A DNA stretch of 64,000 nt. It comes from Lachnospiraceae bacterium. GTDB taxonomy: Bacteria > Bacillota > Clostridia > Lachnospirales > Lachnospiraceae. Within the stretch, counting starts at the first letter, position 1, and every line of letters starts with the position of its first letter. The translations under genes were made by a program, and so were the position numbers. The notes below the pieces were generated by a model. The model was not told where the DNA came from and did not search any database. It saw only the letters and a list, made by a program, of their open reading frames with translations. This document shows positions 24,464-32,137 of this stretch, piece after piece. The stretch is taken from assembly GCA_910575255.1 (NCBI GenBank), contig CAJTEM010000027.1:1-64000 (forward strand), in the 5' to 3' direction.

Positions 24464-24912
24464 CACCAAACGATATTCTTTCCTACTGCCAGTCTAATTT
24501 GAAAGATGTTGTATTGGTAGAAAGTTGGGGAGAACGAGGGATTTTTTATAATCCAAACGGAGTTTTGAAACGGGGAGTATATGTTTTAACTGTTAAAGAA
24601 AAAGACGGTGATAATGATAAAGGCTCTATGTTGAACCGTGATAATGTATATCGTGTGAACGTTGGTTTAAGGAAACAGACCTTTATTAAAAAATTTGGGT
24701 ATATTCCAGAGCGTCCGCCTGCTGGAAAAATCGTAAAAATGGATTATGATTTTACCGTTTTAGATACCATTATTCCCCACCCTGTCTACGCATGGATGAG
24801 CTGGGTATGTGTTTTAAATCCCTCTGATAAGACCTTTGAGGATTTCAAAGCAATGATACAAGAATCCTATGATTTTGCAAAAGAAAAATTCAACAGAAGA
24901 AAAAGTAAATAA
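24460..24912 (+). CDS. DUF6194 family protein
   Basis: A 150-aa protein. Its core matches DUF6194: GVYVLTVKEKDGDNDK, VYRVNVGLRKQTF, PERPPAGK and PHPVYAWMSWVCVLNP. Family function is unknown, but members often accompany WYL/YafY regulators and small monooxygenase-like proteins. The ATG overlaps the upstream stop. Confidence 0.68.
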   Translation: MTPNDILSYCQSNLKDVVLVESWGERGIFYNPNGVLKRGVYVLTVKEKDGDNDKGSMLNRDNVYRVNVGLRKQTFIKKFGYIPERPPAGKIVKMDYDFTVLDTIIPHPVYAWMSWVCVLNPSDKTFEDFKAMIQESYDFAKEKFNRRKSK

Positions 24913-24921
24913 TGCAACAAA

Positions 24922-24967
24922 AGCATACAAGGAACACATCATGTATTCTTTCAATGGCTTTTGCAAA
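24922..24967 (+). repeat. 46-bp repeat, copy 2 (sigma gene 5' end)
   Basis: Copy of 1437-1482. It encodes KEHIMYSFNGFCK in a frame that opens at 24869 and runs on into the TnpW-like start, but is not preceded by the sigma gene leader. Confidence 0.7.
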
Positions 24968-24976
24968 GGAGAGTCT

Positions 24977-25240
24977 ATGAACAAAGACACCAGCAAGACC
25001 AGCCACACCACCGCCCTTCTGGATGTGAAGCCTGATCTTGTGAAGCGGATAGGAAATACCACCTTTGACATACATATCCATTTCAGCGAAACGAGCCGGG
25101 AAACGCTGCACACAGAGATGGGAAATTATACGCTAAACAGCGGTGACGCTCTTGTTTTTGACTCGTCTGTCAAGCACACCTATATCAATGAGCAGGATGT
25201 AATGCTTACTTTTATGGTGGTAAATTTCTATCCCAATTAA
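24977..25240 (+). CDS. Chimera: TnpW-like start fused to a cupin-type C-terminus
   Basis: An 87-aa frame with AAAGGAG 6 nt before the ATG. Residues 1 to ~48 (KTSHTTALLDVKPDLVKRIG then TTFDIHIHFSETSRETLH) match the start of TnpW, a small protein of Tn4451/Tn1549-related elements. Residues ~49-87 (YTLNSGDALVFDSSVKHTYI then FMVVNFYPN) match the last strands of a cupin sensor domain as found at the end of HTH-cupin regulators. The TnpW C-terminus and the HTH of the regulator are both absent. Unlikely to be functional, though it has a good ribosome site. Confidence 0.6.
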   Translation: MNKDTSKTSHTTALLDVKPDLVKRIGNTTFDIHIHFSETSRETLHTEMGNYTLNSGDALVFDSSVKHTYINEQDVMLTFMVVNFYPN

Positions 25241-25290
25241 AAAAGCGGGCTGTAATCGGAATTCTTAAGAGATTCGTCAGAAAATATTCG

Positions 25291-25319
25291 TTGACGCACT
25301 TGGACTACTATGATAGTCT
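25291..25319 (+). promoter_or_regulatory. Promoter of the secreted sensor-domain gene
   Basis: TTGACG (25291-25296), 17-bp spacer, TAGTCT (25314-25319). The first BlaI-like operator overlaps spacer and -10, as in the blaI1 promoter. Confidence 0.7.
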
Positions 25320-25347
25320 ATTGTTTAGATAGACTATCATAGTAGTC
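25303..25347. promoter_or_regulatory. Paired BlaI operators in a perfect 19-bp inverted repeat
   Basis: GACTACTATGATAGTCTAT (25303-25321) and its exact inverse complement (25329-25347), 7-nt spacer. Each arm holds one 14-bp operator (25304-25317 and 25333-25346), one base different from the blaI1 operator at 17918-17931. A short T tract follows, so the transcript could also form a leader hairpin. Confidence 0.8.
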
Positions 25348-25408
25348 TATCTTTTTCAAAAGGTGCGCACCTGTGAAGATAAAATAATAAAAAGAAAGGA
25401 TTTATACC

Positions 25409-25954
25409 ATGCTCCATCGTACAAAGAGAAACCTTACAGCTTCAGGAATCATGTGTCTTATGCTTATGGCTGCCGGACAGACTGCCTATGGAGCAGCGCC
25501 TGCCCCGCAGGTATCCACGGTTTGGGCCCAGGAAGTTCAGAACCCGGCGGAGGATCTTACTTTGGGAGGGCTTTTTGAACTTTATACCCCGGAAGAATAC
25601 GAGGAATCCATCAACCAGATTAAAAAATACATGGGCGCAGACCATGCCGATGTCAAGGCCATGGAAGCGGACCTGGCCAAACTGAAGGCGGATAACGGCA
25701 AAGGTGAATTTGTCATTTACAAAGGCGCTTTTACCGTATCCACAGAAACAACCATCGTTGCCTTCAATCCGACGATTGTTATGAGGCCGGATCTGGTAAA
25801 AAGCGCAGAGGAACTGACAGCGGAAAACTATAAAAAGGATATTGAGGATGTAACAAAGCTTTTGGACCAGGCCGTAAAAGATAAGACCGTAACATCAGAC
25901 CAAAAGGATTCTATCCTGAAAAAGATGAATGAAAACCTGGCGAAATTAAATTAG
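25409..25954 (+). CDS. Secreted free copy of the BlaR1 sensor domain
   Basis: A 181-aa exported protein. A signal peptide (RNLTASGIMCLMLMAAGQTA, likely cut after AYG-A) is followed by a ~140-residue helical domain that closely matches the external C-terminus of the BlaR1-like protein at 16130: LGGLFELYTPEEYE, AKLKADNGKGEFVIYKGAF, AFNPTIVMRPDLV, and a final K-K-M-N-E-N-L-A. The promoter carries two BlaI-type operators. It may be a soluble ligand-binding protein, decoy or co-sensor for the BlaR1 system; this is inference. AAAGGA is about 11 nt upstream. Confidence 0.78.
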   Translation: MLHRTKRNLTASGIMCLMLMAAGQTAYGAAPAPQVSTVWAQEVQNPAEDLTLGGLFELYTPEEYEESINQIKKYMGADHADVKAMEADLAKLKADNGKGEFVIYKGAFTVSTETTIVAFNPTIVMRPDLVKSAEELTAENYKKDIEDVTKLLDQAVKDKTVTSDQKDSILKKMNENLAKLN

Positions 25955-25976
25955 GGCGGCTGCCATATATGGGAAA

Positions 25977-26022
25977 GCAAAACGGGTGTATCATCTAAAC
26001 GGTGATGCGTCCGTTTTGTTGC
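25977..26022 (+). terminator. Terminator-like hairpin
   Basis: GCAAAACGG (25977-25985) pairs with CCGTTTTGT (26011-26019), with an inner ATCA/TGAT pair. It separates the convergent secreted-protein and GNAT genes and can work in both directions. Confidence 0.6.
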
Positions 26023-26043
26023 ATGGATAATGCAAAAATAAAT

Positions 26044-26502
26044 TTAACGTACTCTCACGGTATTTGTAAGAACAAATCCTACTTTTTTGTACAGCATGAA
26101 AGCTTTATCATTCCATTTAGCAACATGTAACAAAATAGGCTCATTACTGGTTTGGCGAATATGGTTCATTCCCCATAATAAAAGTTGTTTTCCATATCCC
26201 CTGTCTTGAAATTCCTTATTGACGATCAAATCGTCTATTTCGTTTCCATAACAAGCAATAGAACCAATAATTTCTTCCCCACTTACAAGCAAGAAAATAT
26301 CCTTACTTTTTTCACGAACTTGTTTATAATCATTCAAAAAATTATACGGCTCAATAGCAAGAAATTTTCGCATTTCATAAAAGCAAGTATTATATATTTT
26401 CATGTATTGTTGAAAATACTTCTGCTCAAAAGGAATACACAAGATATTGCTTTTTTCAATATCATTTTTTATATATTTCATTTCATATGCGATTATTTCC
26501 AT
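26044..26502 (-). CDS. GNAT family N-acetyltransferase
   Basis: A 152-aa acetyltransferase. GEEIIGSIACYGNEIDDLIV forms the central strands, FQDRGYGKQLLLWGMNHI is the acetyl-CoA loop (Q-x-x-G-x-G), and LHVAKWNDKAFMLYKKVGF is the C-terminal motif. Full length for a minimal GNAT. The ATG at 26502 is chosen over a TTG at 26523 because AAGGG lies about 10 nt before it. The substrate is unknown. Confidence 0.85.
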   Translation of the reverse strand: MEIIAYEMKYIKNDIEKSNILCIPFEQKYFQQYMKIYNTCFYEMRKFLAIEPYNFLNDYKQVREKSKDIFLLVSGEEIIGSIACYGNEIDDLIVNKEFQDRGYGKQLLLWGMNHIRQTSNEPILLHVAKWNDKAFMLYKKVGFVLTNTVRVR

Positions 26503-26540
26503 GTTGTAATTTCCCTTCTGCAACCCCCGATTTGTCGTCT

Positions 26541-26765
26541 TTACCTGATAGCATTAAGACGCACTAAATTATTATAATTTGTTCTTCCACATTGAGAACC
26601 CTTGTGTTTAACAACCTGCCTGGACAAAGCGCAGTCCCAGAATGCTCCCCCCCATGAATGACCGACCAAATACACCGAACTTTGATGAAACCGCAGCCCT
26701 TTCTCCCAAGAGTTAACAACAGTGTAGTTCCATGGAGGCCTGTTTTTTGAAGAAGACGCTTTCAT
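26541..26765 (-). other. Open frame of doubtful status
   Basis: A 74-codon minus-strand frame (contains PPWNYTVVNSWEKGL and YLVGHSWGGAFWD). G-H-S-W-G-G looks like an alpha/beta-hydrolase nucleophile elbow, but the rest of the fold is missing and no ribosome site is visible. It may be a conserved repeat-like sequence or a gene fragment. Confidence 0.25.
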
Positions 26766-26799
26766 TCCATTGTTTATAATATCTTCTTGGGATATTGGC

Positions 26800-27264
26800 T
26801 TATCTATGAATCATTCCGCTTTTCTCTATTTTATTCCAACGTTTGAATACAATTATTTCCGCATCAGTTCCATAGCCGCTGTACTCAGATACCATGAGAT
26901 ATTTCTCATCAGCGATAATTCCATAACATCTGTCGCTGTCCTTTTTATGAAGCTGATTCCCTAAATAAATCCTGTTATCATCCCAAAACTTTACGGTCTG
27001 GCCGTTTGGAAGGGTATATTCAATGTTCGCAAAGGAACCTTTCAGCGCATTCAGCTCTGTTACTTCTTCCATATCTGGAATCTGCAGCGTATTGAAGGCC
27101 ACAATCAGCTTTTCTTTTAATTCGCTTAACGATGTTTTCCCTTTTTTACAGCACTGTGCAACAAGGCATTCTGCCCCAAAAGGCTGCCCTTCTGTTGCTG
27201 CACATCCGTTACAAGTGCTGCATAATTCACAGTTCGTACAATCAATTCCGCAGATAGATTTCAT
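26800..27264 (-). CDS. DUF3795 cysteine-rich protein
   Basis: A 154-aa protein opening with CGIDCTNCELCSTCNGC (C-x3-C-x2-C-x2-C-x2-C-x2-C), a DUF3795-like metal or Fe-S binding motif, followed by more cysteines (AECLVAQCCKKG), a helical part and a beta-rich C-terminus. Probably cytoplasmic; the function of the family is unknown. GAGGAAAAC lies just upstream. It follows the GyrI-like gene after 27 nt on the same strand. Confidence 0.7.
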   Translation of the reverse strand: MKSICGIDCTNCELCSTCNGCAATEGQPFGAECLVAQCCKKGKTSLSELKEKLIVAFNTLQIPDMEEVTELNALKGSFANIEYTLPNGQTVKFWDDNRIYLGNQLHKKDSDRCYGIIADEKYLMVSEYSGYGTDAEIIVFKRWNKIEKSGMIHR

Positions 27265-27291
27265 TCTGTTTTCCTCCTCAAATTCTCTTTT

Positions 27292-27753
27292 TTACAGCTT
27301 CCTTATGGAAAAAAATATATACCCTTTCCCGGTCTTTGGACAGGTAAAATCATGGACGGCACCAACCAGAGCAATACCATTGCCCTTCATATATCGGATT
27401 ACTTCTGAAAAGGTATTATCATTTTCACGTTCCACATAAATATACTCATAGCCGGGTATCACCCACTTTGTCCAGCCATCGGGGGCTTTTGCATCCTCAT
27501 TACACTCCACCCCTGCAAGGTAAAATCCTTTCTGAAAGCCCTCCCAGGGCTGGAAGGAACAGGAAAAGTCAGACATTGCGCCCCATATTCCGCTGATGTT
27601 CCCATCTTCATCTTTCTTTGCCAGATGTGCGATTTCTCCAAAATTGGAATTCGCCTCATCCCATAACTTCTGAATAAAGCCGGCTCCGTCCGTTGTCGCC
27701 CCTTCTTTTCCGATGACAACAAAGGATTCTTTTTCACATGTTTCGATTTTCAT
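27292..27753 (-). CDS. GyrI-like small-molecule binding protein
   Basis: A 153-aa stand-alone effector-binding domain (GyrI/BmrR C-terminal type): CEKESFVVIGKEG at the start, FIQKLWDEANSNFGEIAHL helix, GIWGAMSDF, YLAGVEC, WTKWVIPGYEYIYVE. Such proteins bind hydrophobic drugs; some hydrolyse cyclopropyl toxins. No DNA-binding part is present. It precedes DUF3795 and follows EFR1, all on the minus strand with short gaps. Confidence 0.8.
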   Translation of the reverse strand: MKIETCEKESFVVIGKEGATTDGAGFIQKLWDEANSNFGEIAHLAKKDEDGNISGIWGAMSDFSCSFQPWEGFQKGFYLAGVECNEDAKAPDGWTKWVIPGYEYIYVERENDNTFSEVIRYMKGNGIALVGAVHDFTCPKTGKGYIFFSIRKL

Positions 27754-27786
27754 TGATTTGTTACTCCCTTCGCTTTATGTTTCATT

Positions 27787-28575
27787 TCATTTTAAAGGCT
27801 CGTTCTTTTTCTCGTTTTGGATATATTTATCATAGCGGCACTGCTCAATGACTGTGTGTCCCAGTAATGTAATTGCCCTTGCCGGACAGGAACTGATGCA
27901 CCGGTAACACATCGTACAGTGTTTTCCGGCAGCCGCTTTTCCATTTTTCAGGGTAAGGTTGTCGGCCGGGCAGAGCCGGGTACAAAGCCCGCAGCCTGTA
28001 CAGGCATTACTGATTTTTAATTGATCCGAGTAACTTTTGGTTTTGCTGTAGTACCACAAACGCTGGCAGAGTAATCCGGCGATTCGGTTATAAAGATGCA
28101 GGCCGTTTTTGGGATACCTGCCTTTCCTGATTTCCTCTGCACATTTCTCAATCTTTCTGTCTGCTTTCCGGATGATTTCCCGGTTCTCCTGAAAGGTTTT
28201 TTTCAGCAGCTTTACATCGCAGACAGAATCAGGCATACGGATATGGAAACCGCCAACGATTTCCGCACCATACTTTTTGAGCAGCCGTGCCGAGCAGCCT
28301 GCGCCGTCTCCGCTGAACAATCCCATAGTGGCAACGCAAAGTATTTTTTTACCCTTCCAAAGATCCGGATGGCTTTTGATAAAATCTTTTACCATGACAG
28401 GAACGTTTGAAAATTGAACAGGATATGCAAAAACGATAAAGTCATGCTGTGATAATAAATGTACCGCGTCTTTCTGCTCCATCGGAACTGCCTGCGCAGT
28501 TTTATCCAGTAAAAAAAGCAGCTTTTTGATACAATGTTCTGTGTTTCCCGTTCCGCTTAAATAGATACCTGTCAT
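27787..28575 (-). CDS. EFR1-type flavodoxin-ferredoxin fusion
   Basis: A 262-aa electron-transfer protein. The N-terminal flavodoxin-like domain starts with the FMN loop SGTGNTEHCIK and continues with FVFAYPVQFSNVPVMVKDF. The C-terminus has two [4Fe-4S] motifs: CTGCGLCTRLCPADN and CTMCYRCISSCPARA. This is the EFR1 (flavodoxin/ferredoxin domain) family of anaerobes; partner enzyme unknown. First gene of the EFR1-GyrI-DUF3795 group. Confidence 0.88.
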   Translation of the reverse strand: MTGIYLSGTGNTEHCIKKLLFLLDKTAQAVPMEQKDAVHLLSQHDFIVFAYPVQFSNVPVMVKDFIKSHPDLWKGKKILCVATMGLFSGDGAGCSARLLKKYGAEIVGGFHIRMPDSVCDVKLLKKTFQENREIIRKADRKIEKCAEEIRKGRYPKNGLHLYNRIAGLLCQRLWYYSKTKSYSDQLKISNACTGCGLCTRLCPADNLTLKNGKAAAGKHCTMCYRCISSCPARAITLLGHTVIEQCRYDKYIQNEKKNEPLK

Positions 28576-28658
28576 ATTTTTTCCCTTTCAAAATTGGAGT
28601 AATGACCACGTCCCTGCACCATGGTTTCTGATTTTATCCTCTTCTGTCAATTTTACTG

Positions 28659-28716
28659 CCATTGACCGATTTTGGGAAGGGCTGAAAACAAATGTCTTCT
28701 CAAAACCGGTCAATGG
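28659..28716. repeat. 16-bp imperfect inverted repeat
   Basis: CCATTGACCGATTTTG (28659-28674) and CAAAACCGGTCAATGG (28701-28716) pair with one mismatch. A half copy with the same flank (TTCTCAAAATTGGTCAATGG) occurs at 63887-63906. Confidence 0.65.
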
Positions 28717-28851
28717 AGCAATAATAAATTAAGTTCATTCTTTTTTAAGATGTTTTAGAGGCTTTTTAGAGACTACTCTGATAAAATGGACAAAAATCCG
28801 CAGAAATATCGGATAAACTGTGGATTGAATTTTATATGAGAGGAGAGCAAC

Positions 28852-29523
28852 ATGAAAAGGAAAACAGGAAAAATGATCTTATTGACAGGGGTGCTGTGCA
28901 TCCTGAGCCTTGCGGTATGTGCCTGTGGAAAGACGGAGGAAGCATCAGATACCCCTGAACCACAGGTGGTTCAGGGCGAGCCGATCCCGGAGGATGATAC
29001 GGAGGACGATGCTTCTGCTCCGGAACCGGAAGCGGATGCAGAAGGAACCGACACCGGGAATGAACCGGAGTCACCGGAAGTCTCACCGGAACCGCAATCT
29101 GGTGAAAGCAGCAGTCAGGGAACAGACAGCGCACAGAAAGAACAGCCGGAAGCACAAAGTCAAAGTACGTCTGGCATATCTGCAGAATGGGTGGACAGTA
29201 CTCCCAATCTGGAAGGGGATATCAAAGAGCTGAAGGATGGGCAGCTTACCGTGGTAGAGGCCATTACAGAAAAATCAGATAATGGCGGTGATATCATAGT
29301 GGTTCCCGGAAGCGAGGATGATTCTGAGTTTAATAAGATTTCAGTTACATACGATGAAAATACCCTGTTTGCTATACAAACGATCTATGATGGAGGGGCC
29401 GGATCTGAAATGTCAGAGGCAACAGCGGCAGACCTGGCATCCGGCCAGTTCATTCGGGTATGGGGAAGTCCTTCCGGTAGCGGACTGAAAGCAACCCAGA
29501 TTTGTATTGTAAAAGTGATCTGA
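28852..29523 (+). CDS. Acidic lipoprotein
   Basis: A 223-aa protein. The signal peptide (MILLTGVLCILSLAVCAC, lipid on the last Cys) is followed by a low-complexity, glutamate/proline/serine-rich spacer (about 30-100) and a compact C-terminal domain of ~120 residues (LEGDIKELKDGQLTVVEAIT, SEFNKISVTYDENTLFA, QFIRVWG). The C-terminal 60 codons and the terminator recur almost unchanged at 46924-47160. Function unknown; a peptidoglycan amidase and an Ig-like protein follow in the same direction. GAGAGGAG about 8 nt before the ATG. Confidence 0.65.
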   Translation: MKRKTGKMILLTGVLCILSLAVCACGKTEEASDTPEPQVVQGEPIPEDDTEDDASAPEPEADAEGTDTGNEPESPEVSPEPQSGESSSQGTDSAQKEQPEAQSQSTSGISAEWVDSTPNLEGDIKELKDGQLTVVEAITEKSDNGGDIIVVPGSEDDSEFNKISVTYDENTLFAIQTIYDGGAGSEMSEATAADLASGQFIRVWGSPSGSGLKATQICIVKVI

Positions 29524-29533
29524 ACCATTGCCT

Positions 29534-29581
29534 GCCCTCTTTTGATAAGGAGAAAACCCTTGTCAGGAGAGGGCTGTTTTT
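29534..29581 (+). terminator. Terminator after the lipoprotein
   Basis: GCCCTCT (29534-29540) pairs with AGAGGGC (29568-29574), followed by a T-rich tract. The same terminator is present in the duplicate at 47113-47162. Confidence 0.75.
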
Positions 29582-29631
29582 GTAATTTGTATATTGTCAA
29601 TACCCCAAAGGAATAAAATGCAGGAGTAAGT

Positions 29632-30462
29632 ATGGTGCAAAAGAGAAGACAGCCAGCCTGGAAGACAGAGAATCAGAGAAAAAGAAGCAAGAAGATTGCC
29701 AGAAAGAGGCGTAGGGTCATAGCCTATACCGTCCGGGGAATCATGGCGGCTGTTCTGGCAGTTATGATTCTGCTGATGATCTGTGGCTGTTTGTATATCC
29801 GGGATTTTTTCCGCAGGAATGAGAATGAGAGCAGCACCCAAAAGGCGGATGTTGTTCGGGAAACAATATCCGGTGTAGAGGAAGATGAATTGGACGCAGA
29901 CCTTTCGGGGGAAGAAAACCATATGGTTGTCCTGGATGCCGGACACGGCGGGGAAGATGGGGGAACAGTGGAACAGGCGGCAACGGAGAAGGAGATCAAC
30001 CTTGCTGTTGTCCTGAAATTAAAGGAACTGCTGGAGGAACAGGGCATCCGGGTGGTACTTACCAGGGATAAAGATATTTTTATGAAACTTGAGGAACGGG
30101 TACAGATTGCAAATGGGGAAAAGGCAGATCTTTTTATAAGCATTCACTGCAATTATTATGAAAAAGACAGTTCGATATATGGTCTGGAATGTTATTACTG
30201 CAAGAGCGGGGAGGAAGGGAAACATTATGCGGAAAAGATTATGGAAACAATAGAAGAGAGCAAAAATATTGTTTCAAGGAATGTAAAACCTGCCGATTAC
30301 TATATTCTGAAGAATACAACAGTTCCTGCTGTATTGGTTGAAATAGGTTATCTTTCCAATTATAATGAAAGGAATCAGCTGATGTCAGAAGAGTATCAGG
30401 AGAAGCTTGCCGGAGAACTTGTGAAGGGGATTGTGAAAGGGATGGAGGAAAAGACAGGATAG
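29632..30462 (+). CDS. N-acetylmuramoyl-L-alanine amidase (Amidase_3)
   Basis: A 276-aa membrane-anchored cell-wall hydrolase. Basic head (1-33), TM helix about 34-57, acidic linker, then the zinc amidase domain from about residue 96: first ligand H105 in VVLDAGHGGEDGG, glutamate in EKEINLAVVLKL, H172 in ISIHCNYYE and the catalytic glutamate E237 in VLVEIGYLSN. It cleaves the amide between MurNAc and the stem peptide. AGGAG 6 nt before the ATG. A fragment of a second copy lies at 48094. Confidence 0.9.
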   Translation: MVQKRRQPAWKTENQRKRSKKIARKRRRVIAYTVRGIMAAVLAVMILLMICGCLYIRDFFRRNENESSTQKADVVRETISGVEEDELDADLSGEENHMVVLDAGHGGEDGGTVEQAATEKEINLAVVLKLKELLEEQGIRVVLTRDKDIFMKLEERVQIANGEKADLFISIHCNYYEKDSSIYGLECYYCKSGEEGKHYAEKIMETIEESKNIVSRNVKPADYYILKNTTVPAVLVEIGYLSNYNERNQLMSEEYQEKLAGELVKGIVKGMEEKTG

Positions 30463-30592
30463 TAGGTTCTGTTTCAGGGCTTCCCATAATCGGCCAATCG
30501 GAGGATAATAAAAGGAGCCGATAGTTCTGACGGTGAAGCGCAGTTTTACTGTGGCTTTTCTAATATAGACAGGTTTATAAAGGAGGATACCG

Positions 30593-31474
30593 ATGGGGAC
30601 ATTTGAAAACAGGAAAACAAAGTATATACCAGTTGTGTTTTTCATCATTTTATTTTTGGCTGTGGCAGGCGTTCTGTTTGCTGTGTTTCTTTACAAAAAT
30701 GATAAGGGTGGAAATATCCTTGTTGGGGCAAGCCCGGATACAAGTGCTTTTCAACTATATTATTATGACGGGGAAACGGTTATGGTCAGGACTCTGTATG
30801 ACAGCAGTACGGAGAAGGAAGTGATTAAAAGGATCAATGATATTCCCCTCCAGGCGGCAGAGGAACAGGCCCTCTCCCAGATGGAGACTCCCTTCTTTGG
30901 AATCTGGATCAGCAGCGGGGAAGGGTATGACATTTCCGTGACGGCATCCGGTGGGGTCTGGCTTAGGAATGACGGGGCGGTTTATTATGGGGATACGGAC
31001 CTCTCCTTTCTATGGAGAGAGATGGAAGGCAGTGATGAGGATACCTGGAATGTCCTTAACTTTCCCAATGCCGGGCATTTGTCCGTATATCACAGCTGTT
31101 TCCTGCTGAAAGCGGATGAGCTGCCTGCAGAGGGTACAGAGGGGATGTCTATGACTGTCCAGGACATCGGGACAAGTGAGATTACGGTATTGATTGCCAA
31201 TAACAGCGGGGAAGAATTCACTTACGGGGAATACTTTTCCCTCCAGAAACAGATAGATGGCCAGTGGTACACAATGCCTGTCAGGGCGGATAATGTTGGC
31301 TTTCAGGATATTGCCCATATCCTTCCGGACGGGGAGAGTGCCAGCGAGACATATAATCTGGATATTTATGGCACGCTGGAGCCAGGGATGTACAGGCTTG
31401 TGGTGGAAACACTGAGCGCCGAGTTTCTGGTGGGGCATGGGAGGATGGCAGGAACAGAAGGGGAAGAAAAATAG
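30593..31474 (+). CDS. Membrane-anchored protein with Ig-like domain
   Basis: A 293-aa protein with an N-terminal TM helix (about 8-31, IPVVFFIILFLAVAGVLFAV), an external part of ~120 residues and a C-terminal bacterial Ig-like domain (LIANNSGEEFTYGEYFSL, YNLDIYGTLEPGMYRLVVET, VGHG), a unit seen at the end of many Lachnospiraceae lipoproteins. Function unknown. AAAGGAGG 8 nt upstream of the ATG. A broken paralogue lies at 48260-48863. Confidence 0.65.
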   Translation: MGTFENRKTKYIPVVFFIILFLAVAGVLFAVFLYKNDKGGNILVGASPDTSAFQLYYYDGETVMVRTLYDSSTEKEVIKRINDIPLQAAEEQALSQMETPFFGIWISSGEGYDISVTASGGVWLRNDGAVYYGDTDLSFLWREMEGSDEDTWNVLNFPNAGHLSVYHSCFLLKADELPAEGTEGMSMTVQDIGTSEITVLIANNSGEEFTYGEYFSLQKQIDGQWYTMPVRADNVGFQDIAHILPDGESASETYNLDIYGTLEPGMYRLVVETLSAEFLVGHGRMAGTEGEEK

Positions 31475-31498
31475 ATTTCAAGTACTGGGAGGACCTTA

Positions 31499-32104
31499 AT
31501 GAACAAGAAATTTTTTGAACTGCCATTGGAAAAGCAGGAACGGATTATAAAAGCAGCATACATGGTGTTTGCCCATGACAATTACAAAAACGCATCCATG
31601 TCCAGGATTGCGGATGACGGCGGCATATCAAAGTCCCTGCTGTTCCATTATTTTCAAAATAAAAAAGATCTGTATTTATACCTCTGGAAGAATATCAACA
31701 GGATATCAAATGAAATAGAGCTGAAGTATTATTACAAAGAAATGTCAGACTTCTTTGAGGCAATGACCCGGAAGGTTCTGGCAAGATGTGAGTTTATGAG
31801 AACGGCTCCCGATGAATATTTATTCTCATTACGGGCCCTTTTTGCGGAAAACCCGGAAATCAGGGAGGCAACCGGGAAGTCGTATGATAAAACATATGAG
31901 GATGCGGCGGACAGGATGCTGGGGGATCTGGACCTTTCCGTATTTCGGCCAGGCGTTGACGTAAGGATGCTGTTAGAGGAGATTGACAGCTATCTGATGC
32001 GCTGTGTCTGGCAAATGCTTTCCTCTGGGAAGTTGGACCCGGACGGCCTGGAAAAGGATTTTTTGAAAAGGGTCGGGCAATGGAGAACAGCATATTTGAA
32101 GTAA
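31499..32104 (+). CDS. TetR family regulator A
   Basis: A 201-aa regulator. HTH: EKQERIIKAAYMVFAHDNYK, MSRIADDGGISKSLLFHYFQ, then NKKDLYLYLW. The C-terminus has the family pattern LFAENPEIREA and LEKDFLKRVGQW. It is paralogous to the gene at 59757, which carries an insertion just after the HTH. GGAGG lies 7 nt before the ATG. The adenosine-deaminase-like gene follows after 33 nt. Confidence 0.9.
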   Translation: MNKKFFELPLEKQERIIKAAYMVFAHDNYKNASMSRIADDGGISKSLLFHYFQNKKDLYLYLWKNINRISNEIELKYYYKEMSDFFEAMTRKVLARCEFMRTAPDEYLFSLRALFAENPEIREATGKSYDKTYEDAADRMLGDLDLSVFRPGVDVRMLLEEIDSYLMRCVWQMLSSGKLDPDGLEKDFLKRVGQWRTAYLK

Positions 32105-32137
32105 ACTGTGCTGTCCAGTGGGGGAAATGGAGGAACC

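Noticed and set aside
26541-26765. Alpha/beta hydrolase gene
   Set aside because: G-H-S-W-G-G is suggestive, but the frame has 74 codons, no ribosome site and no Asp/His partners.
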